64,000 bases of DNA from DATAEK01 sp036258055 (GTDB lineage Bacteria > Acidobacteriota > Vicinamibacteria > Vicinamibacterales > 2-12-FULL-66-21). Position 1 is the stretch's first letter. The number at the start of each line of letters is the position of its first letter. The stretch spans positions 37,950 to 101,949 of the forward strand of contig DATAEK010000254.1 in assembly GCA_036258055.1 (NCBI GenBank), written 5' to 3'. The notes below the pieces were generated by a model, which saw only the letters and a program-made list of their open reading frames with translations, was not told the DNA's origin and ran no database searches. Positions 42,622-52,411 of this stretch are shown one piece after another. A program made the position numbers and the translations under genes.

Positions 42622-45096
42622 ATGCAGACGCTCGTGCAGGATGCCCGCTACGCGTGCCGAGCCTTTCTCAGAACTCCAGGATTCACGATCGCCGCCGTCC
42701 TCTCGCTGGCGATCGGCGTCGGCGCCAACACCGCGATCTTCAGCGTCGCGAGCGCGTTGCTCATCAGGCCCCTGCCGTACGCAGACGCCGACCGGCTGGT
42801 CATCCTGTGGAACCGATCGCCCGGCCTGGGCATCACAGAAGACTGGTTTTCGACGGCGCAGTACTTCGACATCAAACGCAATCACAGCGGGTTCGAGGAC
42901 GTCGCCACCGCGATCGGGAGCAACTACAACCTGACCGGCGACGGTGAGCCGGAGCGCGTCGGCACGATCCGCGTCTCGTCGAACCTCCTGCCGATGCTGG
43001 GGGCACGCGCCGTGCTCGGGAAGCTCTTCACGCCGGCAGACGACAGCCCGGGTCGAACCGGGACGGCCGTGCTCCACTACGGCACCTGGATGCGCCGGTA
43101 TGGTGGCGATCCGAAGGTGATCGGCCGGTCGATCACCCTCAACGGTCAACCATTCGAGATCATCGGCGTCCTGCCGGCGTCGTTCTCGTTGCGCCGGGAG
43201 GTCATGCCGACGCTCGGCGGCGCGGAGGATGCGGAGATCCTCCTGCCGCTGCCGCTGGCGGCCAACGCCGCCGAGGTTCGCAACCGTGAGGACTACAACA
43301 TCCTCGGCAAGCTGAGGCCAGGCGTCCGGGTCGCGCGGGCGCAGGCGGAGGCCGATACGATCACCGCGCGGCTTCGGCGCGAGCATCCGGACGTCTACCC
43401 GCCGAACGGCGGCCTGACCTTCAGCATCGTGCCGCTGCAGGAACAGGTCGTCGGTGACGTACGCCGCTCGCTCCTGGTCCTCATCGGTTCGGTCGGCTTC
43501 GTGCTTCTCATCGCGTGCGCCAACGTCGCGAACCTGCTGCTGTCACGCGCGCTCGCCCGACAGAAAGAGATTGCCGTCCGGGCCGCGCTCGGCGCCAGCC
43601 GCGGCCGCATCGTCGCGCAGTTTCTGACCGAGAGCGTCCTGCTCGCGCTCGCGGGCGGCGCGCTGGGGGTGGCCGTATCGATCGTGAGCCTTGCCGGGAT
43701 TCGCGCCCTTGGCTCGAAGAGCGTGCCTCGCTTGCACGAGATCGCCATCAACGGGGAAGTGCTGCTCTTCACGCTCGGACTGTCGATTCTCTCCGGAATC
43801 GTGTTCGGTCTGCTGCCGGCGTTCCGTGCGAGCCGGCTGGACCTCCACGGCAACCTGAAGGACGTTGGCCGCGGCTCCGCCGGAGCCGGGGCTGTCTGGG
43901 GCCGAGGCCAGAACCTGCGCCGACTGCTCGTCATGTCGGAGCTCGCGCTCTCGGTCATGCTTCTCATCGGCGCCGGCCTGCTGATTCGCAGCTTCATTCA
44001 GCTTCAGAGCGTGCCGCCCGGCTTCAACGCGTCCAACGTCCTCACGCTCGAGCTGACGATGACCGGCCGCAAGTACAGCGACGGTGCGGCAGTCTTCCAG
44101 ACGTATCGCCAGTTGTGGGACAGGCTCGCGCATCTGCCCGGTGTCACCGCTGCTGGGGGTATCTCGTCGCTGCCGCTCAGCCAGATGATGGCGTGGGGAC
44201 CGATCACGGTGGACGGCCGCGCGCCGGCGCCAGGCGAACCGTTCATCAACGTCGATCAGCGCATGGCGGGAGGCGACTACTTCCGCGCGATGGAAATCCC
44301 GCTCCTTCGCGGCCGCCTCTTCACGGAGCAGGACACGCGGACGACGCAACGCGTGGTTGTCGTCGACGATCACATGGCACGCCAGATCTGGCCGAATGAA
44401 GACGCCATCGGCAAACGCATCCGAACCGGCGGCATGGACGCCAATCCCAACGCGCCGTGGATGACCGTGGTCGGCGTGGTCGGCCGCATCAAGCAGGATG
44501 CGCTCGATTCGGAGTCCCGGATGGCCGTGTATTTCGCGCACAGCCAGGTCACCACGCGGGCGATGAACGTCGTCGTCCGCAGCAGCCTGGATCCTGCGGC
44601 GTTGACCTCGTCTGTCCGTCAGGAAATCCACGCGCTCGATCCGGATCTGCCCATTTACAACGTGCGAACCATGGTGCAGCGCGTGGACGAGTCGCTGGCA
44701 AGACGGCGGTTTGCGATGCTGCTGCTCACGGTATTCGCGGCGTGCGCGCTCGGGCTCGCGGCCGTCGGTACTTATGGGGTCATCGCGTATCTGGTGAGTC
44801 AGGGCACTCGGGAAGTCGGCATCCGCATGGCGCTCGGCGCGACTCCGGGTGGCATCCTGCGCATGGTGATCCGTCAGGGCATGATCGTGGCGATCGCCGG
44901 AGTGATCCTCGGCATCGCGGGAGCGTTCGCTCTTACCAGGTTCATGCGCGGACTCCTCTTCGGCGTGGCTCCCTCCGACCCGTTGACGTTCAGCGTGATC
45001 GTTGCGTTGCTCGGGCTGGTTGCGCTCGTGGCCAGTTACGTTCCTGCACGCCGGGCAGCCCGGATCGATCCGATGGTGTCGCTCAGAAGCGAATAG
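42622..45096 (+). CDS. ADOP-type FtsX/MacB permease
   Basis: An 824-residue duplicated permease with two MacB periplasmic-core plus FtsX repeats. It starts with VQDARYACRAFLRTPGFTIA, then LAIGVGANTAIFSVASALLI, and carries RQKEIAVRAALGASRGRIVA in the first half and TREVGIRMALGATPGGILRM in the second. Eight membrane helices are expected. ADOPs (acidobacterial duplicated orphan permeases) lack their own ATPase gene nearby, as here, and probably export or extrude envelope substrates with an unlinked MacB-type ATPase. The ATG at 42622 starts the conserved region; an upstream GTG frame adds 12 unrelated residues. The 260-base gap upstream has no gene. Confidence 0.92.
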   Translation: MQTLVQDARYACRAFLRTPGFTIAAVLSLAIGVGANTAIFSVASALLIRPLPYADADRLVILWNRSPGLGITEDWFSTAQYFDIKRNHSGFEDVATAIGSNYNLTGDGEPERVGTIRVSSNLLPMLGARAVLGKLFTPADDSPGRTGTAVLHYGTWMRRYGGDPKVIGRSITLNGQPFEIIGVLPASFSLRREVMPTLGGAEDAEILLPLPLAANAAEVRNREDYNILGKLRPGVRVARAQAEADTITARLRREHPDVYPPNGGLTFSIVPLQEQVVGDVRRSLLVLIGSVGFVLLIACANVANLLLSRALARQKEIAVRAALGASRGRIVAQFLTESVLLALAGGALGVAVSIVSLAGIRALGSKSVPRLHEIAINGEVLLFTLGLSILSGIVFGLLPAFRASRLDLHGNLKDVGRGSAGAGAVWGRGQNLRRLLVMSELALSVMLLIGAGLLIRSFIQLQSVPPGFNASNVLTLELTMTGRKYSDGAAVFQTYRQLWDRLAHLPGVTAAGGISSLPLSQMMAWGPITVDGRAPAPGEPFINVDQRMAGGDYFRAMEIPLLRGRLFTEQDTRTTQRVVVVDDHMARQIWPNEDAIGKRIRTGGMDANPNAPWMTVVGVVGRIKQDALDSESRMAVYFAHSQVTTRAMNVVVRSSLDPAALTSSVRQEIHALDPDLPIYNVRTMVQRVDESLARRRFAMLLLTVFAACALGLAAVGTYGVIAYLVSQGTREVGIRMALGATPGGILRMVIRQGMIVAIAGVILGIAGAFALTRFMRGLLFGVAPSDPLTFSVIVALLGLVALVASYVPARRAARIDPMVSLRSE

Positions 45097-45164
45097 CGCC
45101 GCCGATTTAACTCTTCCTTCATCCGATCTGCAGAAGCCCGAGCTATCATCGCTTCGGGACCGCC

Positions 45165-48100
45165 ATGCCGATCGTTCCGCCCATCCGGCCAGGCCGAAAG
45201 GTGCGCGTCGTCTTTTCGGCGACGCCGCTCCTGTCGTACGTGTCGGTCTGGCGGGCGGCGGCACTGGCCGTCGCGGAACTCTGTGCGGCAGTCTTCTTCA
45301 TTCCGGGCGTCGTCCAGATTGCCGCGGGCGATCTTGCCCCGTGGCTGATTCTCACGGCCTGCGCGTTCAGCGTCCTCGTGCGCGCGGTCGATCTCGAGAG
45401 CTGGGCGCTCTTCATTCCTGGCGGATCGATCGGACGGATTGAGCAGGCCTTTGGCGCGCGCGCGGCCCGGGCGGGGGCTGCTGCGCGGTTCACCGAGCGG
45501 CTCCTGCTGGCCGCGCTGGCCTGCGTGGTCGCCGGCCATTACGGCTCGGGGGTCGCGGTCACTGTCATCAGTCGCTCGCGGCTGACGGGCTTTGTCACGC
45601 CCGAGGACGTCGCGTCGCTCCTCGCGATCGGCGCGCTGGGCCTGTTGTGGATCCGCGCCCGCTCGAACCTCGCGCTGTCCGCCGACACGGTTGCAAAAGG
45701 GGTCTGGATCGGCATCGCCGTTCTGTTGACCACGGCCGCCTGGGGCTTGATCACCTGGATGCGACGGCCGATCGGTCTGGCGCCCTTCTCCGCGATCGTG
45801 CCGACGCCCTTCACGGCCGCGTCGCTGCTCGCGCTGTTCCTGACATGTCTGCGAGGCTTCGCGGTCGCGCTGCCCGTCGTCGGAAGCGGAGATGCACTCG
45901 CCCGGGTGGCCCACGAGCTGCCACCGCCTCGCGTGGTGGCCGTCCGTCGTACGGCCCGGCTGGTGCTCCTCTTCACGCTGTTCGGCACGGCGCTCCTCTC
46001 GTTTCTCTTTCTGGCGCTCGTCCGGCTGGATTTTCCGCGCCCCTGGACCGACGTTCCCCTCGCCGCGATCGCGCAGCACCTGGCCGGTCCACGAGGGCTT
46101 CGCGACCTGCTGTCGCTGTTCATCGTCGGAGCGGCGCTGGCCTTGCTGATCCCGGCGGCGCGCGCCGCGCTCATCGACGGCGAGCAGACGGTGCGCAAGC
46201 TGGCGGCCGACGGCGTTCTGCCCGCGCGCCTCGCGAATCTGCATCCTCGCTTCGGCACGCCGGCTCATGCCCTCGACCTGACCGCGGCCGCGGTCGTCGC
46301 GGTGATGCTCGCGAGCGGTGGTCGTGTGCAGTGGCTGACTCAGGCCTACGCGCTGGCGATCGCCTGTACGACGACGTTGAAGGTCGCCGCGCTCGTGCGG
46401 TTCCGCGAGAAACGCCCTGGTCCACGTCCTTATCGTGCTCCCTTCAACTTCCGCCTGAGGTCACGCGAGATTCCAGTCGGGCTCCTCGCGACTGGCGCTG
46501 TTCTCGTCATCGCTGGCGCAGCACTCGTGCTCGCCGGCGAGGTCCCGGCGCTTGCGACGGGCAGTCTGATCCTCATCCTGGCGACTGTCTTCAACGCACC
46601 GTCACGGCGGCCCGAGACGCGCGCCGAGGCCGAGGACCTCGACCCGTTCGAGCTCCTCCCGTCCACCGATCTCTCGCTCGGTCACGTGCAGGCGAGACCT
46701 GGCAACCTTCTCGTGCCGGTTCGCAATCCGTATTCGCTGTCGCATGTGGCCGCGGCATTCCAGGCGGCCGGCGATCGCGACGTCGTGGTCATGACCGCGC
46801 GGCTCGTCGGCGTGGACATGGACGAGCTCGTGCTGGGCGATACCGAACCCACCCCATCGGAACGGTATCTGCTGTCGAAGGTCATTGCCCTCGCCGAGCG
46901 CTTCGGCCGGCTGGCGCGCCTCATCATCGTTCCGTCCCACAACGTCTTCGACGCGGTCGTGGCGACCGCGCTGAAGCTGAAATCGTCCGAGGTCTATGTC
47001 GGCGAGTCCACGAGCCTGTCTGCCGAGGATCAGGCGCGCTCGCTCGGCGAAGCCTGGGAACGCGCGGAAAAACCCGACACGCAATCGGATATTCGGCTGG
47101 TCATTCATCATCCAACTGGACGCGCGGACGCCTATCATCTCGGCGCGCATCCGCCGTCTCTCACCCCCGGCGATCTGGATCTCATCCACCGCGTCTGGCT
47201 CGACGCAGCCAAGGCCATCGGCTCGCACGTGCACCACCATGACGTCGTGCGGGCGGCGCTTACGCAAATGGAACAACAACTCAAAGGTCCGCAGCGCGAC
47301 GACGCGCTCGCGGCGATCCGGCAGGTGGCGAGGCCGGCCGACGAACTCGCGGCGGCCGTCCGCGCCAAAGACTTCCCGCGCCTCCGCGACATGACGCGCA
47401 ACCGTCATGCGAGCGACCTGGCGATGCTGCTGACCGACCTCGGCATCGAGGATCAGGTCGTGGTGTTCCGCCTGTTGCCGCGGAAGGACGCCTCGAGCGT
47501 GTTCGAGTACCTCGACCACGAGGCGCAGGACGCGCTCCTCAAGGCGATGGCGCAGGAAGATGTCGCGGCGCTCCTCAACAACATGGCGCCCGACGACCGC
47601 ACGATGTTCCTCGAGGAGCTGCCGGCGACTGCCACGCGTCAGCTGCTCGCCCTCCTCACGCCGGCCGAGCGCGCCGTCGCGCTCACGCTCCTGGGATATC
47701 CGGAAGACTCCATCGGCCGTCTGATGACGCCGCACTACGTCGCCGTGCGCGAGCACTGGACGGTGCGGGAGGTACTCGACTACGTGCGCACGCACGGGCA
47801 GGACAGCGAAACCCTCAACGTCATCTACGTCATCGACGAGCAGGGAGGCCTCATCGACGACATCCGGATCCGCGAGTTCCTGCTGACCTCGCTCGACCAC
47901 CAGGTCGTCGATCTGATGGATCGGCGGTTCGTGGCTCTCAAGGCCACCGATGACCAGCAGACGGCGGTCGCCGCCTTCCGTCAGTACGACCGCACCGCCC
48001 TGCCGGTGACCGACTCGGCCGGCATGCTGATCGGCATCGTCACCATCGACGACGTCCTGGACGTCGCGGAAGCGGCCGCCACGAAGGAAATCCAGCGGAT

Positions 48101-48698
48101 CGGCGGATCGGAGGCTCTCGACGAGCCGTACATCGAGATCGCGTTCTGGCGGATGATTCAGAAACGGGCCGGATGGTTGACGGCGCTGTTCCTCGGCGAA
48201 ATGCTCACGGCGACGGCGATGGGTGCGTTCGAGGCGGAGATCTCGCGGGCCGTGGTCCTCGCACTCTTCGTGCCGCTCATCATCTCGAGCGGCGGCAACT
48301 CCGGATCGCAGGCGTCGACGCTCGTGATCCGTGCGCTCGCGCTCGGCGAGGTCACGCTGCGCGATTGGTGGCCGGTCATGCGGCGGGAGATCATGGCCGG
48401 ACTCGCGCTCGGGACGATCCTGGGCAGCATCGGCTTCCTGCGAATCACACTCTGGTCAGCGTTCTCGACCATCTACGGGCCGCACTGGCTGCTCGTGGCA
48501 TTGACGGTCGGCCTCGCGCTCATCGGGATCGTGCTCTGGGGCACGCTCATCGGCTCGCTGCTGCCGTTCTTGCTCCGCCGTCTCGGTTTCGATCCGGCCA
48601 CGTCGTCTGCGCCTTTCGTCGCGACGCTCGTCGACGTGACCGGTCTGGTGATCTACTTCTCGGTGGCGCTCGTGATCCTTCGCGGCACGCTGTTGTAG
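45165..48698 (+). CDS. fusion protein: APC-type permease, USP-like domain and MgtE magnesium transporter
   Basis: A 1177-residue fusion with four parts. Residues about 20-455 are an APC-superfamily permease with some 12 helices: LAVAELCAAVFFIPGVVQIA near the start, then DGVLPARLANLHPRFGTPAH, the usual cytoplasmic loop. Residues about 510-700 are a universal-stress-protein-like domain (NLLVPVRNPYSLSHVAAAFQ, RLARLIIVPSHNVFDAV). Residues about 725-850 are MgtE_N, 851-975 a CBS pair (RLMTPHYVAVREHWTVREVL, LIGIVTIDDVLDVAEAAATK) and 995-1177 the MgtE channel with SGGNSGSQASTLVIRALALG. The frame is unbroken. MgtE alone is about 450 residues. The Mg2+ channel part looks complete with its gating domains. 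The first half's substrate is unknown. A 68-base gap separates it from the ADOP gene. Confidence 0.92.
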   Translation: MPIVPPIRPGRKVRVVFSATPLLSYVSVWRAAALAVAELCAAVFFIPGVVQIAAGDLAPWLILTACAFSVLVRAVDLESWALFIPGGSIGRIEQAFGARAARAGAAARFTERLLLAALACVVAGHYGSGVAVTVISRSRLTGFVTPEDVASLLAIGALGLLWIRARSNLALSADTVAKGVWIGIAVLLTTAAWGLITWMRRPIGLAPFSAIVPTPFTAASLLALFLTCLRGFAVALPVVGSGDALARVAHELPPPRVVAVRRTARLVLLFTLFGTALLSFLFLALVRLDFPRPWTDVPLAAIAQHLAGPRGLRDLLSLFIVGAALALLIPAARAALIDGEQTVRKLAADGVLPARLANLHPRFGTPAHALDLTAAAVVAVMLASGGRVQWLTQAYALAIACTTTLKVAALVRFREKRPGPRPYRAPFNFRLRSREIPVGLLATGAVLVIAGAALVLAGEVPALATGSLILILATVFNAPSRRPETRAEAEDLDPFELLPSTDLSLGHVQARPGNLLVPVRNPYSLSHVAAAFQAAGDRDVVVMTARLVGVDMDELVLGDTEPTPSERYLLSKVIALAERFGRLARLIIVPSHNVFDAVVATALKLKSSEVYVGESTSLSAEDQARSLGEAWERAEKPDTQSDIRLVIHHPTGRADAYHLGAHPPSLTPGDLDLIHRVWLDAAKAIGSHVHHHDVVRAALTQMEQQLKGPQRDDALAAIRQVARPADELAAAVRAKDFPRLRDMTRNRHASDLAMLLTDLGIEDQVVVFRLLPRKDASSVFEYLDHEAQDALLKAMAQEDVAALLNNMAPDDRTMFLEELPATATRQLLALLTPAERAVALTLLGYPEDSIGRLMTPHYVAVREHWTVREVLDYVRTHGQDSETLNVIYVIDEQGGLIDDIRIREFLLTSLDHQVVDLMDRRFVALKATDDQQTAVAAFRQYDRTALPVTDSAGMLIGIVTIDDVLDVAEAAATKEIQRIGGSEALDEPYIEIAFWRMIQKRAGWLTALFLGEMLTATAMGAFEAEISRAVVLALFVPLIISSGGNSGSQASTLVIRALALGEVTLRDWWPVMRREIMAGLALGTILGSIGFLRITLWSAFSTIYGPHWLLVALTVGLALIGIVLWGTLIGSLLPFLLRRLGFDPATSSAPFVATLVDVTGLVIYFSVALVILRGTLL

Positions 48699-48791
48699 CC
48701 GGCCGGCACCCTCGCGCCAGCCGGTTGACGGTGACGGCTACACCGCGATTTGCGCTTGACTGTATCGCCTGACGCGCGGTCAACTACCACC

Positions 48792-49673
48792 GTGGCCGAG
48801 AATCGGCAACCCTTCGACGAGCAGGCCGTCCTTCGGGAGCTCGAGCAGCTGCATCACAAGATCCTCGCGTCACGCAAGGATCGCGAGCATGCGGTCGCCA
48901 GGTTCGACTCTTTCGTCAAAGGGTTTCGCACGCCCGCGCCGCAGCCTGCTCCGGGCTCGAGCGCGGCGTCCGAGACGCCTCTGATTCGCGGACCCTGGGT
49001 ATCGGATGCACCAGCGCCCCAGACGCCGAGGAACGTCACCCCGGCGGTTCAGCCGTCGGCCGTGGTGTTTGTGCCCCCGTTGCCAGAGGTACCGAGCGAG
49101 TCTGCGCCGATCGAGTCGGGGCTGCTCGAATCGCCTCCACCGCAAATCGATCCAATAATCGCGAGCCTCAGGCGCCGGTTGCAGGAGCAGGACTACGCGG
49201 TCAAAGAGCAACCACCCGCCCCGACCTGGCGATCAAAATCGTGGTTGGTGCTCGCTGCGGCTGCCGCCGCGGTTGCCATCGTCGCGCTGATGCTCTTCGC
49301 GCTGTTCGGAGGAGGGTCAGCGCCGTCGCGACAGGCGGCGTCGGCGCCCCAGGCCACACCACCGGCCGCATCGCAGCCTGCGGCGCCAGCCGGGCCAGTT
49401 TCGACGCACGCACTCCGTGTGGAGCTGACCACGCTTCGAGCTGTCTGGATGCGAGTGACGGTGGATGACAACAAGACGCTGGAGCGTCAGGTGCCGGCAG
49501 GACAGCGCATCCCGTTCGAGGCCGATCACGCGATCGCGGTACGTGCGGGTGATGCCGGAGCCGTCCGAGTGACTGTGGATGGCCGTGACCTTGGCATCCT
49601 CGGCGCCGACGGCCAGGTTGTGACGCGCGCGTTCACTCCCTCGCCGTCGGCGACTGATCGCGTTCCCCGCTGA
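48792..49673 (+). CDS. single-pass membrane protein with RodZ-type DUF4115 domain
   Basis: About 293 residues. The N-terminal 150 residues are charged then Pro-rich and look disordered. One membrane helix is at about 152-177 (WLVLAAAAAAVAIVALMLFA). The last 75 residues are a DUF4115 domain (HALRVELTTLRAVWMRVTVD, ERQVPAGQRIPFEADHAIAV, VTVDGRDLGILG), the periplasmic part of RodZ. RodZ also has an N-terminal helix-turn-helix that is missing here, so a shape-determination role is not assured. The GTG at 48792 is chosen; a TTG at 48750 would add 14 residues. Confidence 0.78.
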   Translation: MAENRQPFDEQAVLRELEQLHHKILASRKDREHAVARFDSFVKGFRTPAPQPAPGSSAASETPLIRGPWVSDAPAPQTPRNVTPAVQPSAVVFVPPLPEVPSESAPIESGLLESPPPQIDPIIASLRRRLQEQDYAVKEQPPAPTWRSKSWLVLAAAAAAVAIVALMLFALFGGGSAPSRQAASAPQATPPAASQPAAPAGPVSTHALRVELTTLRAVWMRVTVDDNKTLERQVPAGQRIPFEADHAIAVRAGDAGAVRVTVDGRDLGILGADGQVVTRAFTPSPSATDRVPR

Positions 49674-49703
49674 CGCGCAGCGCTTCGCGGAAGAGACCTC
49701 GCT

Positions 49704-50417
49704 TTATCGGAATCCCAGCAATTCTCCGGCATCGACCGAATACAGCAGCCGCCAGCGGGCACGGTCATTGAAGGGTTCATCGATCAAACGGATGCCGAGA
49801 TCCTGGTCCGACACCTTGTTCGTGAACACGACCAGGCCCACTGAGACCTTGATCACGCTCCGCCAGTCCCACCGCTTGTTGGGGACGTCGACCTTGCTCC
49901 GTAAGCCGAATTTGAGTGGCTTGACGACGACGTACGGCGTCAGCGTAAATCGCCACGTGGCCTCGATGTTGCTGAAGCGGGACAGCCCGAAGCCGAGACC
50001 CGGTTCGATCGCTTCCAGCTTGTTGTTCCACTTTTCGAGGGGAAAGCCGAAATTGCCGTTGAACTCCCTGAAGTGAATCAGGCCCACGCCGAGGTCGTTC
50101 GCGTTGTCGTTCTCGGATGAGTTGTATTCGAAATCGAGACAGATCAGGCGGTGTGCGTCGCTCTTGACGAGTACGCCCTCTTTCGACTCGATGTTCCACG
50201 CCTCCATGTTCTGGAAGGTCTTCCAGAACGGAGAGATGCGGTAGTCGATCTCCGTGCTCCACAGGCACGCGATCGGCACGCCCTGGTGTGACACCTTGAA
50301 ACGGGGTCCGCTCATTTTCTCGAAGAACCCGCGTCCCCATTCCTGTGCCGCCGCCGGCGAAGACACAGCCAGTAGGAAGGCGCCAACCAAGAGCACGCAA
50401 CGTGAGAAACAACGCAT
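49704..50417 (-). CDS. exported protein of unknown function, possibly beta-barrel
   Basis: A 237-residue protein with a clear signal peptide (CVLLVGAFLLAVSSPAAAQ). The mature part alternates aromatic and polar residues in beta strands (RFKVSHQGVPIACLWSTEID, NIEATWRFTLTPYVVVK, RSVIKVSVGLVVFTNKVSD) that could form a small outer-membrane barrel or a periplasmic beta protein. No known domain was recognised. It is convergent with the DUF4115 gene and ends 30 bases from it; upstream an 86-base gap precedes the kinase gene. Confidence 0.72.
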   Translation of the reverse strand: MRCFSRCVLLVGAFLLAVSSPAAAQEWGRGFFEKMSGPRFKVSHQGVPIACLWSTEIDYRISPFWKTFQNMEAWNIESKEGVLVKSDAHRLICLDFEYNSSENDNANDLGVGLIHFREFNGNFGFPLEKWNNKLEAIEPGLGFGLSRFSNIEATWRFTLTPYVVVKPLKFGLRSKVDVPNKRWDWRSVIKVSVGLVVFTNKVSDQDLGIRLIDEPFNDRARWRLLYSVDAGELLGFR

Positions 50418-50503
50418 AGGGGAGCCTCGCAGCAGGGCCCGTCGTGAATCACGCGGCGGTGCTGCGGCCCACAGCCTCGCCGTTTCCGGTGTGTCGCACC
50501 GGA

Positions 50504-52411
50504 CTACTTCGGTGTGAAGATGCTCTCCGTTACATCGGTATCGTGCAACCGGGGATCGCCGGTCCGGGCGCGGCGGACTCTCGGATCCGCTGCCTCAGGA
50601 CAGTAGAGCAGCGTCTCCTCATCGTTCTTGCCAAGATCGTAGCAACGCTGGTTCTCGAACAGGACCCGGGGCCGCTCCGACTGGAAGAGCAAGCGGTACG
50701 GTGCGTCCCACATGAGAGTCGCGAACGCGAAGAGGGCACCCACGGCCGCGACGGCGCCGATGCCGGCTACCGAGCGGCGCCAGTTCAGGCGCAGCAGCCA
50801 GTACAACGAGAGCCCGCTTCCGAGGACGAGCAGATCGAGCATCGAGCGATAGCTGTAGTGCTCGTCGGCGTTGGTCGGTGCCAGCACCGCCAGCTGCTGC
50901 GGCGTCATGTGCGACAGGAACGTGAACATCGCGCTCGTCAGCGTGCCATGCGCGAACACGACGATCAACAGATAGCCGAGCCCGAGCACGAAGGCGAACT
51001 GTCCGAAGGCTTCAGGCTCGCGAAGGCCCAGACTCCTGACGAGGCCCGACAAGGTCAGCGTCGTGCGCTCCGACCACCGGTTGAATCCATGCGAGAGCTT
51101 ACGCAGGAAGCGCCAGACGGCCGCGATGGCGAGAACGCCGATCGCCACTTGCGCCAGGTTGGCAATCGGCCCGATCAACGACTTGGCGCCCCATGTCAGC
51201 CAGTCGGAGATCGACTCATGAGCCACGGCGGTGCGCTCGAGCGCCGCGTTGAACGCCATGGAGTTGATGAAGCCGAGCAGCAGGCACGCCACGGCGGTTG
51301 CGCCCACGAGGCCGGCGCCGAACGCGACGCGCTGACCAGTCGTCCACGGGTTCGCGATCTGGTCAGCACCTTTGGCTTCGAGCACGACCATGTCGTGGAC
51401 CATCAGACCCACCGTCTCGTACCGTGCCGCGGGGTCCGGCGCGATGGCGCGCTCGATGATGCGGATGAAGTCGTCGGGAAGATCCGGTCGCCGCTCGGTA
51501 AGCGGCTTGCGGCGCTGGCTCTTGTGCGCCTGCACGATCTCGTCGAAGGTGCGGCCTTCGATCGGGAATCGTCCGGTCACGAGGTGATAGAGCAGGACGC
51601 CGACGCTGTAGATGTCGCTCTGGTGCGTCGCCGGCGCTCCTGACAGAACTTCGGGCGCCATGTACAGCGGCGTGCCGGCCAGCTCAGCGCCCCCGGCGCG
51701 CAGCTGCGCGGAATCGCGGCCGGTCCCGAAGTCCATCAAGACGATCCGGCCCTTCTCCTCGCGCATGACGTTGCGGGTCTTGACGTCTCTGTGGATAAGT
51801 CCGGCATCGTGGACCTTCGCCAGCGCCCGGCCTACGCAGATGCCCACCGCCGCGGCCTCGTGCGGGCCGAAGGGTCCCTGCGCGGTCAGGATGTCCTCGA
51901 GGGTCTGGCCCTTGATGAACTCCATGCACAGGCCGATCTGCCCCTCGTGCCTCTCCACGTTGTAGACGTTGACGACGTGGGGGTCGCGGACGCGCGCGAG
52001 CGCGCGCCCTTCCCGCAGGATGCGATCGCCGACGATGTCCACGGCCGCGTGATGGGGTTGCAGGACCTTCAGGGCCACTTCACACTCGAGCTGCGGATCC
52101 CACGCTCGATAGACCGTGCCCTGACCGCCTTCGCCGAGCCGCGCTCGCAGCTCGTAACGTCCCCAGCGCCGCGCCGCAGCGCTCGTGGCGCTGACTGTCT
52201 CCTCCATCGACGGAGGCAACGGCGGGGCGCCGGGACCCGGCAGTTCCAGCGTGGTCTCGTGCACGTTCCCCACATTCGCGAGCATCTGCAGGTTTCGCAG
52301 CAGTTTCCGATCGTGCTCGTCCGACACGCGTCCCTCGATCGCCGCCCAGTCCACCGGTGAGCCGTCGGCGACGGCGGCCGCGACTTCGAGGAGGACCTGG
52401 TCACCTGACAT
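50504..52411 (-). CDS. Ser/Thr protein kinase with membrane C-terminal half
   Basis: A 635-residue protein. Kinase domain about 84-345: LGEGGQGTVYRAWD, VALKVL lysine, LIHRDVKTRNVM, LMDFGTGRDS and GTPLYMAPEVLSG, all intact. About five membrane helices follow (GLVGATAVACLLLGFINSMA, AQVAIGVLAIAAVWRFL, AFVLGLGYLLIVVFAHG, LLVLGSGLSLYWLLRL, GAVAAVGALFAFATLM) and an 80-residue soluble tail with two Cys. The first 80 residues are a helical region (VSDEHDRKLLRNLQMLANVG) often found on kinases encoded with ECF sigma factors. The ATG overlaps the end of the sigma gene by 11 bases, so the pair is one unit. Confidence 0.92.
   Translation of the reverse strand: MSGDQVLLEVAAAVADGSPVDWAAIEGRVSDEHDRKLLRNLQMLANVGNVHETTLELPGPGAPPLPPSMEETVSATSAAARRWGRYELRARLGEGGQGTVYRAWDPQLECEVALKVLQPHHAAVDIVGDRILREGRALARVRDPHVVNVYNVERHEGQIGLCMEFIKGQTLEDILTAQGPFGPHEAAAVGICVGRALAKVHDAGLIHRDVKTRNVMREEKGRIVLMDFGTGRDSAQLRAGGAELAGTPLYMAPEVLSGAPATHQSDIYSVGVLLYHLVTGRFPIEGRTFDEIVQAHKSQRRKPLTERRPDLPDDFIRIIERAIAPDPAARYETVGLMVHDMVVLEAKGADQIANPWTTGQRVAFGAGLVGATAVACLLLGFINSMAFNAALERTAVAHESISDWLTWGAKSLIGPIANLAQVAIGVLAIAAVWRFLRKLSHGFNRWSERTTLTLSGLVRSLGLREPEAFGQFAFVLGLGYLLIVVFAHGTLTSAMFTFLSHMTPQQLAVLAPTNADEHYSYRSMLDLLVLGSGLSLYWLLRLNWRRSVAGIGAVAAVGALFAFATLMWDAPYRLLFQSERPRVLFENQRCYDLGKNDEETLLYCPEAADPRVRRARTGDPRLHDTDVTESIFTPK

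Noticed and set aside
43543..45264. Long open frame on the minus strand opposite the ADOP gene
   Set aside because: It mirrors the GC-rich third-position pattern of the ADOP gene. The translation is highly charged, has no known domain and has no ribosome site.
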